From contig DUEN01000053.1 in NCBI GenBank assembly GCA_011176545.1, positions 9,970-50,787 of the forward strand: DNA of 40,818 bases, given 5' to 3'. Source of the DNA: Caldilineae bacterium (lineage in GTDB: Bacteria > Chloroflexota > Anaerolineae > DUEN01). The notes beneath the pieces are model-generated. The model saw nothing but the letters and a program-made list of their open reading frames with translations. It searched no databases and was not told the origin of the DNA. The translations under genes were made by a program, and so were the position numbers. The first letter of the stretch is position 1. Every line of letters starts with the position of its first letter. Shown here in pieces: positions 7,861 through 16,340 of the stretch.

Positions 7861-10274
7861 GTCTCTCCCTCCTCAGCCCCCTTGCTGAACGCCAGCTGTT
7901 TCTCAGTCATCTCGGCCAGACGCTTCTCCACTAGATAGTTGATCGTCCCCTCTGGGTAATTCCCGCTCTCGTCTCGCTCGCCCGCGGGGATGCCCGTCAG
8001 GATCTCGATGCCCTGATCCACCGTCTCGATGGGGTAAATATGAAATTGCCCTGCGGCTACAGCCTCCACCACATCCGGCCGTAGCATAAGGTGCTTCACG
8101 TTGGCCGCCGGGATCAATACACCTTGCTCGCCCGTCAACCCGCGAGCTTTACATACGTCGAAGAATCCCTCGATCTTCTCGTTGACCCCGCCGATGGCCT
8201 GGATCTCGCCGTGCTGGTTCACCGATCCGGTGACGGCCAGGGACTGCTTGATGGGGACCTGGGCGATGGCCGAGAGGAGCGCGTAGAGTTCCGCCGATGA
8301 GGCGCTGTCCCCTTCCACGCCGCTGTAGGATTGCTCGAACACCAGGCTGGCCGAAAGTGATAGCGGCCGCTCGGCCGAGTATCGTGACGCCAGAAAGCTG
8401 GACAGGATGAGCACGCCCTTGGAGTGGATGGGACCGCCCAGCTCCACCTCGCGCTCGATGTCGATGACTTCGCCCTTGCCCAGCCGCACCCGGGCGGTGA
8501 TGCGACTGGGGCGCCCGAAGGCGAAGTTCCCTAGCTCGATCACGGAGAGCCCATTGACCTGGCCGATCCGCTCCCCCTCGGTATCGATAAGGATCGTCCC
8601 GCGCAGGATCTCCTCTTGTAGGCGCTCCCGGAGCCGGTCGACGCGGTAGATCTGGGCGTCAATGGCCCGTTGCACGTCCTGCGCGGTCACGACCCCGTTC
8701 CCCGCCTGGCCGGCCCAGTAATCCGCCTCTCGCAGCAGATCGCAGATAACCTGCATCCGGGTGGAGAGCTTCTCCGCGTCCCCTGCCAGCCGTGAGCTAT
8801 GCTCGATGACGCGGGCCACGGCGGTGCGATGGAACGGACGCAGCCCTTCTTTACGGGCCAGGGTGGCGATGAGGCGCGCATAGAGCATCTGATTCTCATC
8901 GTTGCGGTCGATCTCATCGTCGAAGTCCGCCGCCACCTTGAAGAGCTCACTAAAATCGGGATCCAGCGCGCTCAACAGGTAGTACAGAAGGCGATCGCCC
9001 ACCAGCGCTACCTTGACGTCCAGAGGGATCGGCTCCGGCTCCAGGGAGACGGTGCTCACCAGGCTGAGCATCTCGCCCAGCGATTCGATGCGTATCTGTC
9101 GGGCCTGCAGGGCGCGTTTGAGTCCTTCCCAGGCATAAGGTTGTAATAAGACCTTACGCGCGTCCAGGATGAGGTAGCCACCGTTGGCCCGGTGCAGCGC
9201 GCCAGGTTTGATCAGCGTGAAGTCCGTGACCAGCGCGCCCATCTGCGCGACATGTTCCACCCGGCCGATCAGGTTCTGATAGGTGGGGTTATCCTCGTAG
9301 ATCACCGGCGCGCCTTTGGCTTGGCTGTTGTCCACGAGGACGTTCACCTGATAGCGGCGAAGGGAGGGAGGCCCCGCCAGCGGGTGAGGTGGCGGAGAGC
9401 TGGAGGGAGGCTGCTGCTCCTGGGGCCTGAGGAACTCGCGCACATTCTCGATCACATCTTGCTGTACGGCGTTCAGGTATTCCACGACCTCGGGCAGCGC
9501 TTCGTACTTCTTGCGCAGCTCCTCGATGAGATGCCCCACGGCGAAGTTGGTCACCTCCCGATCCAGCTCGCGGATCTTCTCGCGCATCTCGCGTTCCCAG
9601 CGCGGCATCTCATGGACGATCTTCTGCAGCTCCTCCTGCATGACCTCTACTTCCGCCTCGATGCGCTTCCGCTCCTCCTCGGGCAGCTTCTGGAACTCCT
9701 CCGGGGCCATCACCTCGCCGTCGCGCAAGGGGGCGAAGACCAATCCGACGGGCGTGCGTAACAGGGCCAGGCCGCGCTCCTGCGCGCGCTCCCGCAATTC
9801 GTTGAAAGCCTTCTCTTGGCGTTCCCGGAACTCTTCCTCGATCACCTGGCGTCGGGTCCGGTACTCATCGCTCTCGAAGGCGGACGATAGCGCGGTACGG
9901 ATATCCTCCACCAGCCGAGACATATCCTTTTGCAGCGCGACCCCGGTGCCCGGCGGCAAGCGTAGGGCCCGAGGCTGGTGGGGACGCTCGAAGTTGTTGA
10001 CATAACACCAGTCGGGTGGGACGGGTTCCGTTGCCGCCTTCTGTTCAAGGAACTTACGTACGAGGGTGTGCTTGCCCGTTCCGGTAGGGCCCAGGGCGAA
10101 GATGTTGTATCCCTCTCGTTCGATGCCTATACCGAAGCGGACCGCTTCCACGGCGCGGGGCTGTCCGATGATCTCCTGCAGCTCTTCTAGCTCGTCCGTG
10201 GTCTCAAAAGGAAATTGCGCCGGATCGCAACGCCGATAAAGCTCCTCTGGTGCGAGTGGCCTGATGCTCGTCAC
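7857..10274 (-). CDS. Lon-like ATP-dependent protease (COG1067 / LonB-type, S16)
   Basis: An 805-residue cytoplasmic AAA+ protease. Walker A GPTGTGKHT lies at residues 62-70. A long helical, charged insert (about 130-300) ends in a proline/serine-rich linker. GGYLILDARKVLL is the likely Walker B strand. The S16 proteolytic domain is C-terminal: catalytic Ser657 in EGDSASSAE and Lys700 in GGVNEKIEGFF, 43 residues apart as in classical Lon. The classical N-terminal LAN domain is absent and there is no membrane anchor like archaeal LonB; this matches the bacterial 'AAA family ATPase/Lon protease' group. The start is GTG 10274 with AGGAGG 7 bases upstream. It heads an operon with the Usp gene behind a strong promoter overlapped by a palindrome. 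Confidence 0.9.
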   Translation of the reverse strand: MTSIRPLAPEELYRRCDPAQFPFETTDELEELQEIIGQPRAVEAVRFGIGIEREGYNIFALGPTGTGKHTLVRKFLEQKAATEPVPPDWCYVNNFERPHQPRALRLPPGTGVALQKDMSRLVEDIRTALSSAFESDEYRTRRQVIEEEFRERQEKAFNELRERAQERGLALLRTPVGLVFAPLRDGEVMAPEEFQKLPEEERKRIEAEVEVMQEELQKIVHEMPRWEREMREKIRELDREVTNFAVGHLIEELRKKYEALPEVVEYLNAVQQDVIENVREFLRPQEQQPPSSSPPPHPLAGPPSLRRYQVNVLVDNSQAKGAPVIYEDNPTYQNLIGRVEHVAQMGALVTDFTLIKPGALHRANGGYLILDARKVLLQPYAWEGLKRALQARQIRIESLGEMLSLVSTVSLEPEPIPLDVKVALVGDRLLYYLLSALDPDFSELFKVAADFDDEIDRNDENQMLYARLIATLARKEGLRPFHRTAVARVIEHSSRLAGDAEKLSTRMQVICDLLREADYWAGQAGNGVVTAQDVQRAIDAQIYRVDRLRERLQEEILRGTILIDTEGERIGQVNGLSVIELGNFAFGRPSRITARVRLGKGEVIDIEREVELGGPIHSKGVLILSSFLASRYSAERPLSLSASLVFEQSYSGVEGDSASSAELYALLSAIAQVPIKQSLAVTGSVNQHGEIQAIGGVNEKIEGFFDVCKARGLTGEQGVLIPAANVKHLMLRPDVVEAVAAGQFHIYPIETVDQGIEILTGIPAGERDESGNYPEGTINYLVEKRLAEMTEKQLAFSKGAEEGET

Positions 10275-10410
10275 GGTCCTTTCCTCCTTGATGAGTGGCC
10301 CGGCTACCGGACAGTCTTCCTCCGGCTTTCCTTATCCCTTCGCTGTAGGGAAAGGAGCATCCACGAGCAGCGGTGAAGATAAGGAGAGACCGGACAGTAT
10401 CTGTAGCCGC

Positions 10411-10443
10411 ATTGTAAGCTCGGCACTTGTGGTTGTCAACCAC
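10411..10443 (-). promoter_or_regulatory. lon promoter with overlapping 15-bp palindromic operator candidate
   Basis: On the minus strand TTGACA (10439-10434), a 17-base spacer and TACAAT (10416-10411) form a near-consensus promoter, with a start near 10404 and a ~130-nt leader. The -35 box is embedded in the 15-bp palindrome GTGGTTGTCAACCAC (10429-10443, plus strand), where a repressor would block RNA polymerase. It is not the CIRCE element. The regulator is unknown. Confidence 0.6.
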
Positions 10444-10471
10444 GTGATCTTATCCGAGACGGTCGGCCAAC

Positions 10472-10500
10472 TTGATAAGCTAGAAATTTTTAGTTATAAT
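10472..10500 (+). promoter_or_regulatory. sigma70-type promoter for the octaheme cytochrome operon
   Basis: TTGATA (10472-10477), a 17-base spacer and TATAAT (10495-10500) lie on the plus strand, divergent from the lon promoter and 28 bases from its palindrome. The leader to the ATG at 10635 would be about 128 nt. Confidence 0.75.
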
Positions 10501-10634
10501 GGTGTGTGAGGAATGGCACATATGAACAGCTGGCGTGAGTTACTGTTTTGTTCTTCTAGGGATCTCTTCTCCCCCTCTGGTAGGAGCCTCTCGCCCTACA
10601 TCCCATCCATGACGCAAAGTGATAGGAGGATCGT

Positions 10635-11912
10635 ATGACGCAAGATGCACAACCAGGCTGGATCCGTGTCACGCGGGTGTTGGTCTTTGGGGTGGTGGCT
10701 GTGATCATCGTGCTCGGGTTGGCCCTGATTGTGATGACCATCAGCCGCTCAGCCGCCCGGGTGGAGCCTGAACGGGTGAACGCCCTGGCCGAGAGTGATG
10801 ACGAATGCGTGACATGCCATCGTCGCACGACGCCGGGCATCGTGGCGCAATACGGCGTGAGCTCCATGGCTGCTGCTGAGGTGAGCTGTCGGGACTGCCA
10901 CGAAGTGAAGGCGGACTATCCGGGCGCCGTGGAGCATGAGGGAACCTATGTCCTGAGCAGTCCAACTACGGCCATATGTGAACGGTGCCATTCCGCCGAG
11001 GTGGCGCAGTTTAACCAGAGCCGACATGGGCTTCCCGCTTATATCGCGTATGCGGGCACGGAGGATCTCACCCCTGAGCTGCTCGCTGTATATGAGGCGA
11101 TCCCAGAGGGGGGCTTTAATCCTGACCGGATGAGGAATGCCCTCTATGCTCTGGAGGGGCCGGAGGTCACGCGCTTCGCCTGCGAGAGCTGTCATAATAT
11201 CGGCAAGCCAGCGGCTGATGGCTCCGTTGGACAGTGCCAGAAGTGCCACCTGCGGCATGAGTTCAGCCTGGAGCAGGCTCGCAGGCCTGAGACGTGTAAC
11301 GCTTGCCACATCGGGCCGGACCATCCGCAGTGGGAGATCTATCAGGAGTCGCCGCATGGCATCGCTTACATGACCGGCGGGGATCACTGGAACTGGGAGG
11401 CCGAGCCAGGTACCTTGACGGTGGAGGACTTTCCGGCCCCCACGTGTGCGACCTGCCACATCAGCGGGTTCGGCGCCAGCGGCACCACGCACGACGTGGG
11501 CGATCGTCTGACGTGGTATTTGTTCGCTCCCATCAGCCAGCGACGGCCAAGCTGGCAGGATAATCGGGCGCGCATGCAGAACGTATGTCGTGAGTGCCAC
11601 AATGAGAACTTCATTGAGGACTTCTACGCCGCGGCCGATAAGGCGACCGAGAAGGTGAACGCGTGGGTTGAGGAGAGCAACCAGATCGTGGCGCCGTTGA
11701 AGGAGCAGGGCCTCTTGACCGCTGAGCCTTTCGATGAGCCCATCGACTTCGCCTACTTCAACCTCTGGCACCATTGGGGCCGGACGGCCAAGTTCGGCGT
11801 CTGGATGCAAGGGCCGGATTACGTGCAGTGGCATGGTGTCTATGAGATCCTGAACGACCTGGCCGAGCTGCGCGAGATGGCCAAGGAGAAGCTTGAGGCA
11901 GCGGGGCAGTAG
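10635..11912 (+). CDS. octaheme c-type cytochrome, hydroxylamine oxidoreductase (HAO) family
   Basis: The 425-residue protein has eight CxxCH heme sites with histidines at 62, 89, 119, 187, 205, 225, 275 and 322. A membrane helix or uncleaved signal (about residues 13-36) puts the body outside the cytoplasmic membrane. The middle block, with FACESCHNIGKP, GQCQKCHLRHEFSLEQARRP and CHIGPDHPQWEIYQESPHGI, is the HAO-family signature. The fourth heme (C183-H187) would correspond to the catalytic P460 position. The family oxidises hydroxylamine or reduces nitrite to it. The part after the last heme (GPDYVQWHGVYEI) contains tyrosines, but whether the P460-crosslinking Tyr is present needs an alignment, so direction of catalysis is open. 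AGGAGG is 5 bases before the ATG. A membrane-protein gene follows 2 bases after the stop. Confidence 0.87.
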   Translation: MTQDAQPGWIRVTRVLVFGVVAVIIVLGLALIVMTISRSAARVEPERVNALAESDDECVTCHRRTTPGIVAQYGVSSMAAAEVSCRDCHEVKADYPGAVEHEGTYVLSSPTTAICERCHSAEVAQFNQSRHGLPAYIAYAGTEDLTPELLAVYEAIPEGGFNPDRMRNALYALEGPEVTRFACESCHNIGKPAADGSVGQCQKCHLRHEFSLEQARRPETCNACHIGPDHPQWEIYQESPHGIAYMTGGDHWNWEAEPGTLTVEDFPAPTCATCHISGFGASGTTHDVGDRLTWYLFAPISQRRPSWQDNRARMQNVCRECHNENFIEDFYAAADKATEKVNAWVEESNQIVAPLKEQGLLTAEPFDEPIDFAYFNLWHHWGRTAKFGVWMQGPDYVQWHGVYEILNDLAELREMAKEKLEAAGQ

Positions 11913-11914
11913 CC

Positions 11915-12817
11915 ATGTATCACCTGGCGACGGTCATTCCAAGGCTGCGATCGGCGCGGCGTCTGCTGCTCACCCGCGATCAGTGGATGTTGCTGATGGC
12001 CGCCATCAACGAGCTCTTCCTGGGGCTCGATACCTATCTGGCCCACAAGATCAGCGGGACGATCCGCCCGTATGAGTGGATCCCCATCATCTTCGGTACG
12101 GTGGCCGGCGTGCTCCTGTTGCTGGCGGGCCTGCTCGCCCTGAGGCGACGGAGCCTGGCGACGGTGATCGCCACACTTGTGTTGGCGAGCAGCATCGTCG
12201 TGGGGCTCCTGGGCGCGTATTTCCACCTGGTGCGAATCGTTCTACCCAACGCGCCGCCGGGGCAACGGGTGTTCCTGGATCTGTTCGTCTGGGGGCCTCC
12301 TATTCTGGGACCGCTCACTTTTGCCCTGGTGGGGGTCCTGGGCATCAGCGCCGCATGGATCGAGGATCCACCGGACAGCGGCGTGCTCGTCTTGATACGC
12401 GGATGGCGGCTGCACTTGCCCTACAGTAAGACGTGCGCTTACTTCTTCTGGGTGAGTCTAGGCACCCTGGCGACGGTGATCAGCAGCGTGCTGGACCATG
12501 CCCGGACGGGGTTCGAGAACCCGTGGCTGTGGGTTCCGACGGTGGCTGGCATTTTCGGCACCGCGGTTGCGTTCGCCCTCGGAGCCATCGAGCGTCCCAC
12601 CAGAGCGGATCTTCTCACTTATGTGGCTGCGATGCTGCTGCTCATCGCGGTAGGCGTGATCGGGGCTGTGCTGCACATCAGCGCGAACCTGGTGGCCGGA
12701 TACGCCATCGTCCCCGAGCGCTTTATCCGGGGGGCCCCATTCCTGGCGCCGCTTCTGTTCTCGAACATGGGGGCGCTCGGGCTCATCGCCTTAATGGATC
12801 CCAGCGAGCGGGATTGA
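11915..12817 (+). CDS. polytopic membrane protein partnered with the HAO-like cytochrome (function unknown)
   Basis: The 300-residue protein has about eight membrane segments and no heme-binding CxxCH, Fe-S or nucleotide motif. I do not recognise the family. Histidines close to or inside segments (YLAHKISG, GAYFHLVRIV, SSVLDHAR, AVLHISANLV) could bind heme b or take part in quinone chemistry, but this is speculation. It begins 2 bases after the cytochrome stop and ends just before a strong terminator, so the two genes form a closed bicistronic unit. In characterised systems HAO passes electrons via separate cytochromes such as c554 and cM552/NrfH; none is encoded here, so this protein is the best local candidate for the membrane link. 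Confidence 0.8.
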   Translation: MYHLATVIPRLRSARRLLLTRDQWMLLMAAINELFLGLDTYLAHKISGTIRPYEWIPIIFGTVAGVLLLLAGLLALRRRSLATVIATLVLASSIVVGLLGAYFHLVRIVLPNAPPGQRVFLDLFVWGPPILGPLTFALVGVLGISAAWIEDPPDSGVLVLIRGWRLHLPYSKTCAYFFWVSLGTLATVISSVLDHARTGFENPWLWVPTVAGIFGTAVAFALGAIERPTRADLLTYVAAMLLLIAVGVIGAVLHISANLVAGYAIVPERFIRGAPFLAPLLFSNMGALGLIALMDPSERD

Positions 12818-12842
12818 GAGAGCGACCCTCAGACTCTCACAG

Positions 12843-12875
12843 AAACCCCGGCCTCTTCAAGAGGCCGGGGTTTTT
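12843..12875 (+). terminator. rho-independent terminator of the cytochrome operon
   Basis: CCCCGGCCTC (12846-12855) pairs with GAGGCCGGGG (12861-12870), extended by AAA/TTT outside and closed by a 5-base loop, then runs into TTTTT (12871-12875). It lies 26 bases after the membrane-protein stop. It is the clearest terminator in the window. Confidence 0.93.
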
Positions 12876-12912
12876 CAGTCGCTCATATTGGAATAAGCGA
12901 CACAGTTCTATC

Positions 12913-12939
12913 GTAGGGCGCATGGCCGTGTGCCCCTAC
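12913..12939. repeat. palindromic dispersed repeat, GTAGGG(C/G) type, degenerate copy
   Basis: GTAGGGCGCA and TGTGCCCCTAC are near-complementary arms around ATGGCCG. The outer bases match the perfect palindrome at 21095-21122 and the inner arms that at 6944-6966, so it is probably a decayed family member. Confidence 0.5.
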
Positions 12940-12970
12940 ATTAACAACAAGGCCAATAACGCAACAGAAC

Positions 12971-13024
12971 CTCTCTCGTATTTTCTTCCTCCTCTGCGTT
13001 CTCCGTGCCTCAGCGGTGAGGAAG
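12971..13024. repeat. dispersed intergenic repeat, 'CTCTGCGTTCTCCGTGCCTCAGCGGTGA' type
   Basis: The stretch carrying CCTCTGCGTTCTCCGTGCC and CAGCGGTGA resembles the one at 18781-18860 (CCTCTGCGCCTCCGCGGTGA). Both are non-coding and lie in front of a promoter. The 307-base gap 12818-13124 therefore holds a terminator, two repeats and a promoter, but no gene. Confidence 0.55.
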
Positions 13025-13046
13025 GGGTAATCATTGCCGGAGCTGA

Positions 13047-13075
13047 TGGACAGCCCGCAAAAGTTAATGTATAAT
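13047..13075 (+). promoter_or_regulatory. promoter for the GH/PGRP protein and scpA
   Basis: TGGACA (13047-13052), a 17-base spacer and a perfect TATAAT (13070-13075) precede the ATG at 13125. The predicted leader is about 43 nt and contains GGAGGGAG. Confidence 0.7.
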
Positions 13076-13124
13076 TTTTGACGTTGTGGGCCTCTTCATC
13101 TGTGTTCATCGGAGGGAGCGAACA

Positions 13125-16100
13125 ATGCCGCGACCTTTATGCGATTCACCATATATTTTCGGTATCCACGAGGAAGGAGGCGAGCGATATATGCTCGCCA
13201 AGGGCAAGCCTGGGTGGATCGTGTTCACTGAGGAGCTGGGAGCGGACCCGAACGATCACTCCGGGCGGGATTATCGGCAGTGGTCGAATCAAGACCTGGG
13301 CATCATCGTGCGGCTCAACCATGGCTATGAGCCGAACGGGACGATCCCGCATTCGAGCCAGTATGAGGCGTTCGCTCAGCGGTGTGCGAACTTCGTGGCA
13401 GCATCGCAAGGCGCGCACATATGGATCATCGGTAATGAGCCCAACATGTCGGCCGAGCGCCCCGGCGTACAGCGAGATCTCAGCGTATCACCCCCTCGAT
13501 TGATCAACCCTGGGGAGATCATCACGCCGGAGCTGTACGTTAGGTGCTATCGGCTTTGCCGGGAGGCGATCAAGAGCGTCCCCGGGCACGAGAATGATCA
13601 GGTGTGCGTGGCGGCGGTGGCGCCGTGGAATAACGAGACCAAATACCCTGGGAACGAGCTGGGGGATTGGGTGATCTACCTCCGGGACGTGCTCCAGATG
13701 CTGGGTCCGGAGGAATGCGACGGGATCACATTGCACACCTATACGCATGGCTCAGATCCCAGCCTGATCTATAGCGAAGCGCGCATGGGGCCTCCCTTCG
13801 AGAACCGATATTATAACTTCTATGCCTATCGGGACTTCATGGAGGCGATCCCGGAGTCGATGAGGCATCTGCCAGTCTACATCACGGAGACTGATCAGAA
13901 CGAGCCGTGGGCGGACGTGAATAGCGGATGGGTGCGGAACGCGTATGCGGAGATTAACTGGTGGAATCAGCAACCGGGCCATCAGCAGATCCGACTGCTG
14001 GCGCTGTATCGGTGGCCTCCTCGGGATCAATGGGTGATCGAGGGGAAGCAGGGGGTGATCGAGGATTTCCTGATGGCCCTGGATAACGATTATCGATGGC
14101 GGGAGACGCCCGTCCCGGTCCGCGAACCCTACCGCGTGACCTTCCTCTCTCATGACACGCCGACGCAGATGAGCCCGGGGGAGATCTACACAGTCCGTCT
14201 CCATTTGCGGAACGAGGGGAGCCGCACCTGGCGACAGGACGGCCCCAACCCCGTCCACGTCGGCTATCACTGGTTTGACCAGGATGGTGATCCCGTGCTG
14301 CTCCCTCCGGAGCACGACTTCCGCTCCGAGCTTCCCTCCGACATCGCCCCCGATGAGGAGGTCGAGGTCGAGGCGCGAGTAGCCGCGCCGTCGCAGGTTG
14401 GCTCATTCACGCTGGAGTGGGACCTGGTCGAGGAAGGAATCACCTGGTTCCAGGACCAGGGGAGCGAGCCACTCTCCGTCCCCGTAGAGGTGGCGATCCC
14501 TGAGGAGTATTTCGAGGAGACGGGGCAATGGGTGCGCGGGCCCTTCCTCCTCTTCCTGCGCGAGCAGGGGATCGACGTCATCGGGCTGCCCGTGTCGCCG
14601 CAGTTCCTCGATGAGGAGACGGGCCGGGAAGTTCAATATTTCGAGAAGGTGGCGTTGGAGTTGATCGACGGCCAAGTGCGTGTGCACCCGACGGGGGGCG
14701 AGGCATACCGCGCTCGTTTGCGTGTTCGGGAACTGCAACAGCGGATCGAGGAGTTGTCGCAGGAGATCGAACGGTTGCGTCGAGAGCTTGAAAAACGTCC
14801 ACCGGTGGCTTATGTGCCGCGGCCTGAGATTGAGAACGTGATCGATCAGCTGGATCGGGACCCGGAAGGCTTCTTTAAGCGGCCCTTGGAGCGGGTGCGA
14901 TATCTCGTCTTCAATCACACGGCCGTCCCGGCCTCGGTCCCGGTGGATCGCCTGGCGGCCGCGCATCGCCAACGGGGGTTGCCTGGCTTCGCCGGCCAGT
15001 TCCTCATCACGGGGGATGGCCGTATCCTCCAGACGGAGCCGTTGGATGAGGTCATCGATGATCAACAGGTGTGGTCGGTGGAGGGCATCAACATCTACGT
15101 CGCGGGCAATTTCATGGAGGATGTGCCCACGCCGGCCCAGATCGAGGCGGCGGCGCGGCTTTGCGCCTGGCTTCTGCAAGAGTTGGGCTTGTCCGAGGCG
15201 GCGATCGTGGGGCTATCCGAGCTGATCACCACCCAATCGCCGGGGACGCAATGGCTGGAGGGCGCCCGCTGGAAGGATATGCTCTTGCGGCGGGTGCGCG
15301 ATCTGCGATATCCATCGCCCGCTCCCGAGCTGGAGCAGGAGGTCGCCCGCCTACAGTCAGAACTGGAGGCTACTCGCCAGCGGGCCGAGGCGGCGGAAGC
15401 GCGAGTCGAGGAGCTCCAGCAGGAGGTGGAGAGGCTGCGTCAGCGGCTAGAGGAGATGCCCTCTGGCCCCATCCCTAAGCCGGCCTTCCGGGTCATCGTG
15501 GACGAGCTGCCGAAGAGCGATGATCCGGAGAACGTCTATGACACGCGTGATCGCTCCGAGATCACGGCTATCGTCGTGCATCACACGGCGGTCCCGCCCA
15601 ACATCGACGCCTATCGCGTGGCGGACGCGCATGTCAGGATCAACGGCTGGCCGGGCATCGGATATCACTTCTTCATCAACCCTGATGGCACCATCGAGCA
15701 GACCAACTGGCTGGAGACGGTCTCGGCTCACACGCGCGGTCATAATCGGTATAGCGTCGGCATCGCCTTCGCCGGGGACTTCACCTCCGTGATCCCGACG
15801 CCCGCGCAGATCGAGCGCGGTGGCCACCTCATTGCTTGGTTGATGCAGGAGCTGAACATCCCCCTGGAGCGCGTGCGCGGGCACAAGGAGATGCCGGATC
15901 AGACGACGGTCTGTCCTGGGGATCAATGGGATAGCGGCCAACAGTGGCGGGAGTTGCTCTTCCGGCGGATCCGGGCCGTGCAGGCTGGCCAACTGGATGT
16001 CCAGAAGACCATCGGCCACTACATGCTGTTCTGGTGGCGCAACCCGGACTATTGGGCGCAAGCGGATTGGGAAAACGCCCAGAATTACATCCGCCACTTC

Positions 16101-16316
16101 CGCCCCACCTGCGGCTTCCTGGTGGAGGACGCCATGCAGGCGGAGTACGTGACCATCGTCGGGGGCGTGGCCGGCGTCTCCTGGCAGGATGAGGAGCGGC
16201 TACGCTTGGCTGGCTGCAAAGTGGAGCGCATCGCGGGGGCGAACGAGGAGGAGACCAAGGCCATGCTCGACGAGTTGGTGGCCCTGGGACGCCGCTTCAG
16301 GACCTTTGACGTGTAG
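13125..16316 (+). CDS. large multidomain protein: GH-like TIM barrel, NBR1-like Ig domain, two PGRP/amidase_2 domains (first degenerate)
   Basis: A 1063-residue protein. Residues 1 to ~330 resemble a clan-A glycoside hydrolase: Glu105 in IWIIGNEPN fits the acid/base and Glu255 in VYITETDQNEPW the nucleophile. An Ig-like domain of the NBR1 type follows (about 336-457, with RNEGSRTWRQDGP). Then come a short alpha/beta stretch, a coiled coil (528-561), a PGRP-like domain (about 590-725), a second coiled coil (734-782), and a second PGRP/N-acetylmuramoyl-L-alanine amidase domain with apparent zinc ligands His819, His920 and Cys930. The first PGRP copy has Asn597, Ser698 and Ser705 at those places and should not bind zinc. 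A ~105-residue C-terminal domain is unassigned. No signal peptide is visible, which is odd for a wall enzyme. ATG 13125 follows GGAGGGAG; an in-frame GTG at 13086 is less likely. Confidence 0.82.
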   Translation: MPRPLCDSPYIFGIHEEGGERYMLAKGKPGWIVFTEELGADPNDHSGRDYRQWSNQDLGIIVRLNHGYEPNGTIPHSSQYEAFAQRCANFVAASQGAHIWIIGNEPNMSAERPGVQRDLSVSPPRLINPGEIITPELYVRCYRLCREAIKSVPGHENDQVCVAAVAPWNNETKYPGNELGDWVIYLRDVLQMLGPEECDGITLHTYTHGSDPSLIYSEARMGPPFENRYYNFYAYRDFMEAIPESMRHLPVYITETDQNEPWADVNSGWVRNAYAEINWWNQQPGHQQIRLLALYRWPPRDQWVIEGKQGVIEDFLMALDNDYRWRETPVPVREPYRVTFLSHDTPTQMSPGEIYTVRLHLRNEGSRTWRQDGPNPVHVGYHWFDQDGDPVLLPPEHDFRSELPSDIAPDEEVEVEARVAAPSQVGSFTLEWDLVEEGITWFQDQGSEPLSVPVEVAIPEEYFEETGQWVRGPFLLFLREQGIDVIGLPVSPQFLDEETGREVQYFEKVALELIDGQVRVHPTGGEAYRARLRVRELQQRIEELSQEIERLRRELEKRPPVAYVPRPEIENVIDQLDRDPEGFFKRPLERVRYLVFNHTAVPASVPVDRLAAAHRQRGLPGFAGQFLITGDGRILQTEPLDEVIDDQQVWSVEGINIYVAGNFMEDVPTPAQIEAAARLCAWLLQELGLSEAAIVGLSELITTQSPGTQWLEGARWKDMLLRRVRDLRYPSPAPELEQEVARLQSELEATRQRAEAAEARVEELQQEVERLRQRLEEMPSGPIPKPAFRVIVDELPKSDDPENVYDTRDRSEITAIVVHHTAVPPNIDAYRVADAHVRINGWPGIGYHFFINPDGTIEQTNWLETVSAHTRGHNRYSVGIAFAGDFTSVIPTPAQIERGGHLIAWLMQELNIPLERVRGHKEMPDQTTVCPGDQWDSGQQWRELLFRRIRAVQAGQLDVQKTIGHYMLFWWRNPDYWAQADWENAQNYIRHFRPTCGFLVEDAMQAEYVTIVGGVAGVSWQDEERLRLAGCKVERIAGANEEETKAMLDELVALGRRFRTFDV

Positions 16317-16340
16317 GCCGGACGAGGGAAGCGTGTATCG

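Noticed and set aside
10749-11834. 361-residue open frame opposite the octaheme cytochrome
   Set aside because: The plus strand has eight CxxCH motifs in a recognised family order; the antisense product has no recognisable feature.
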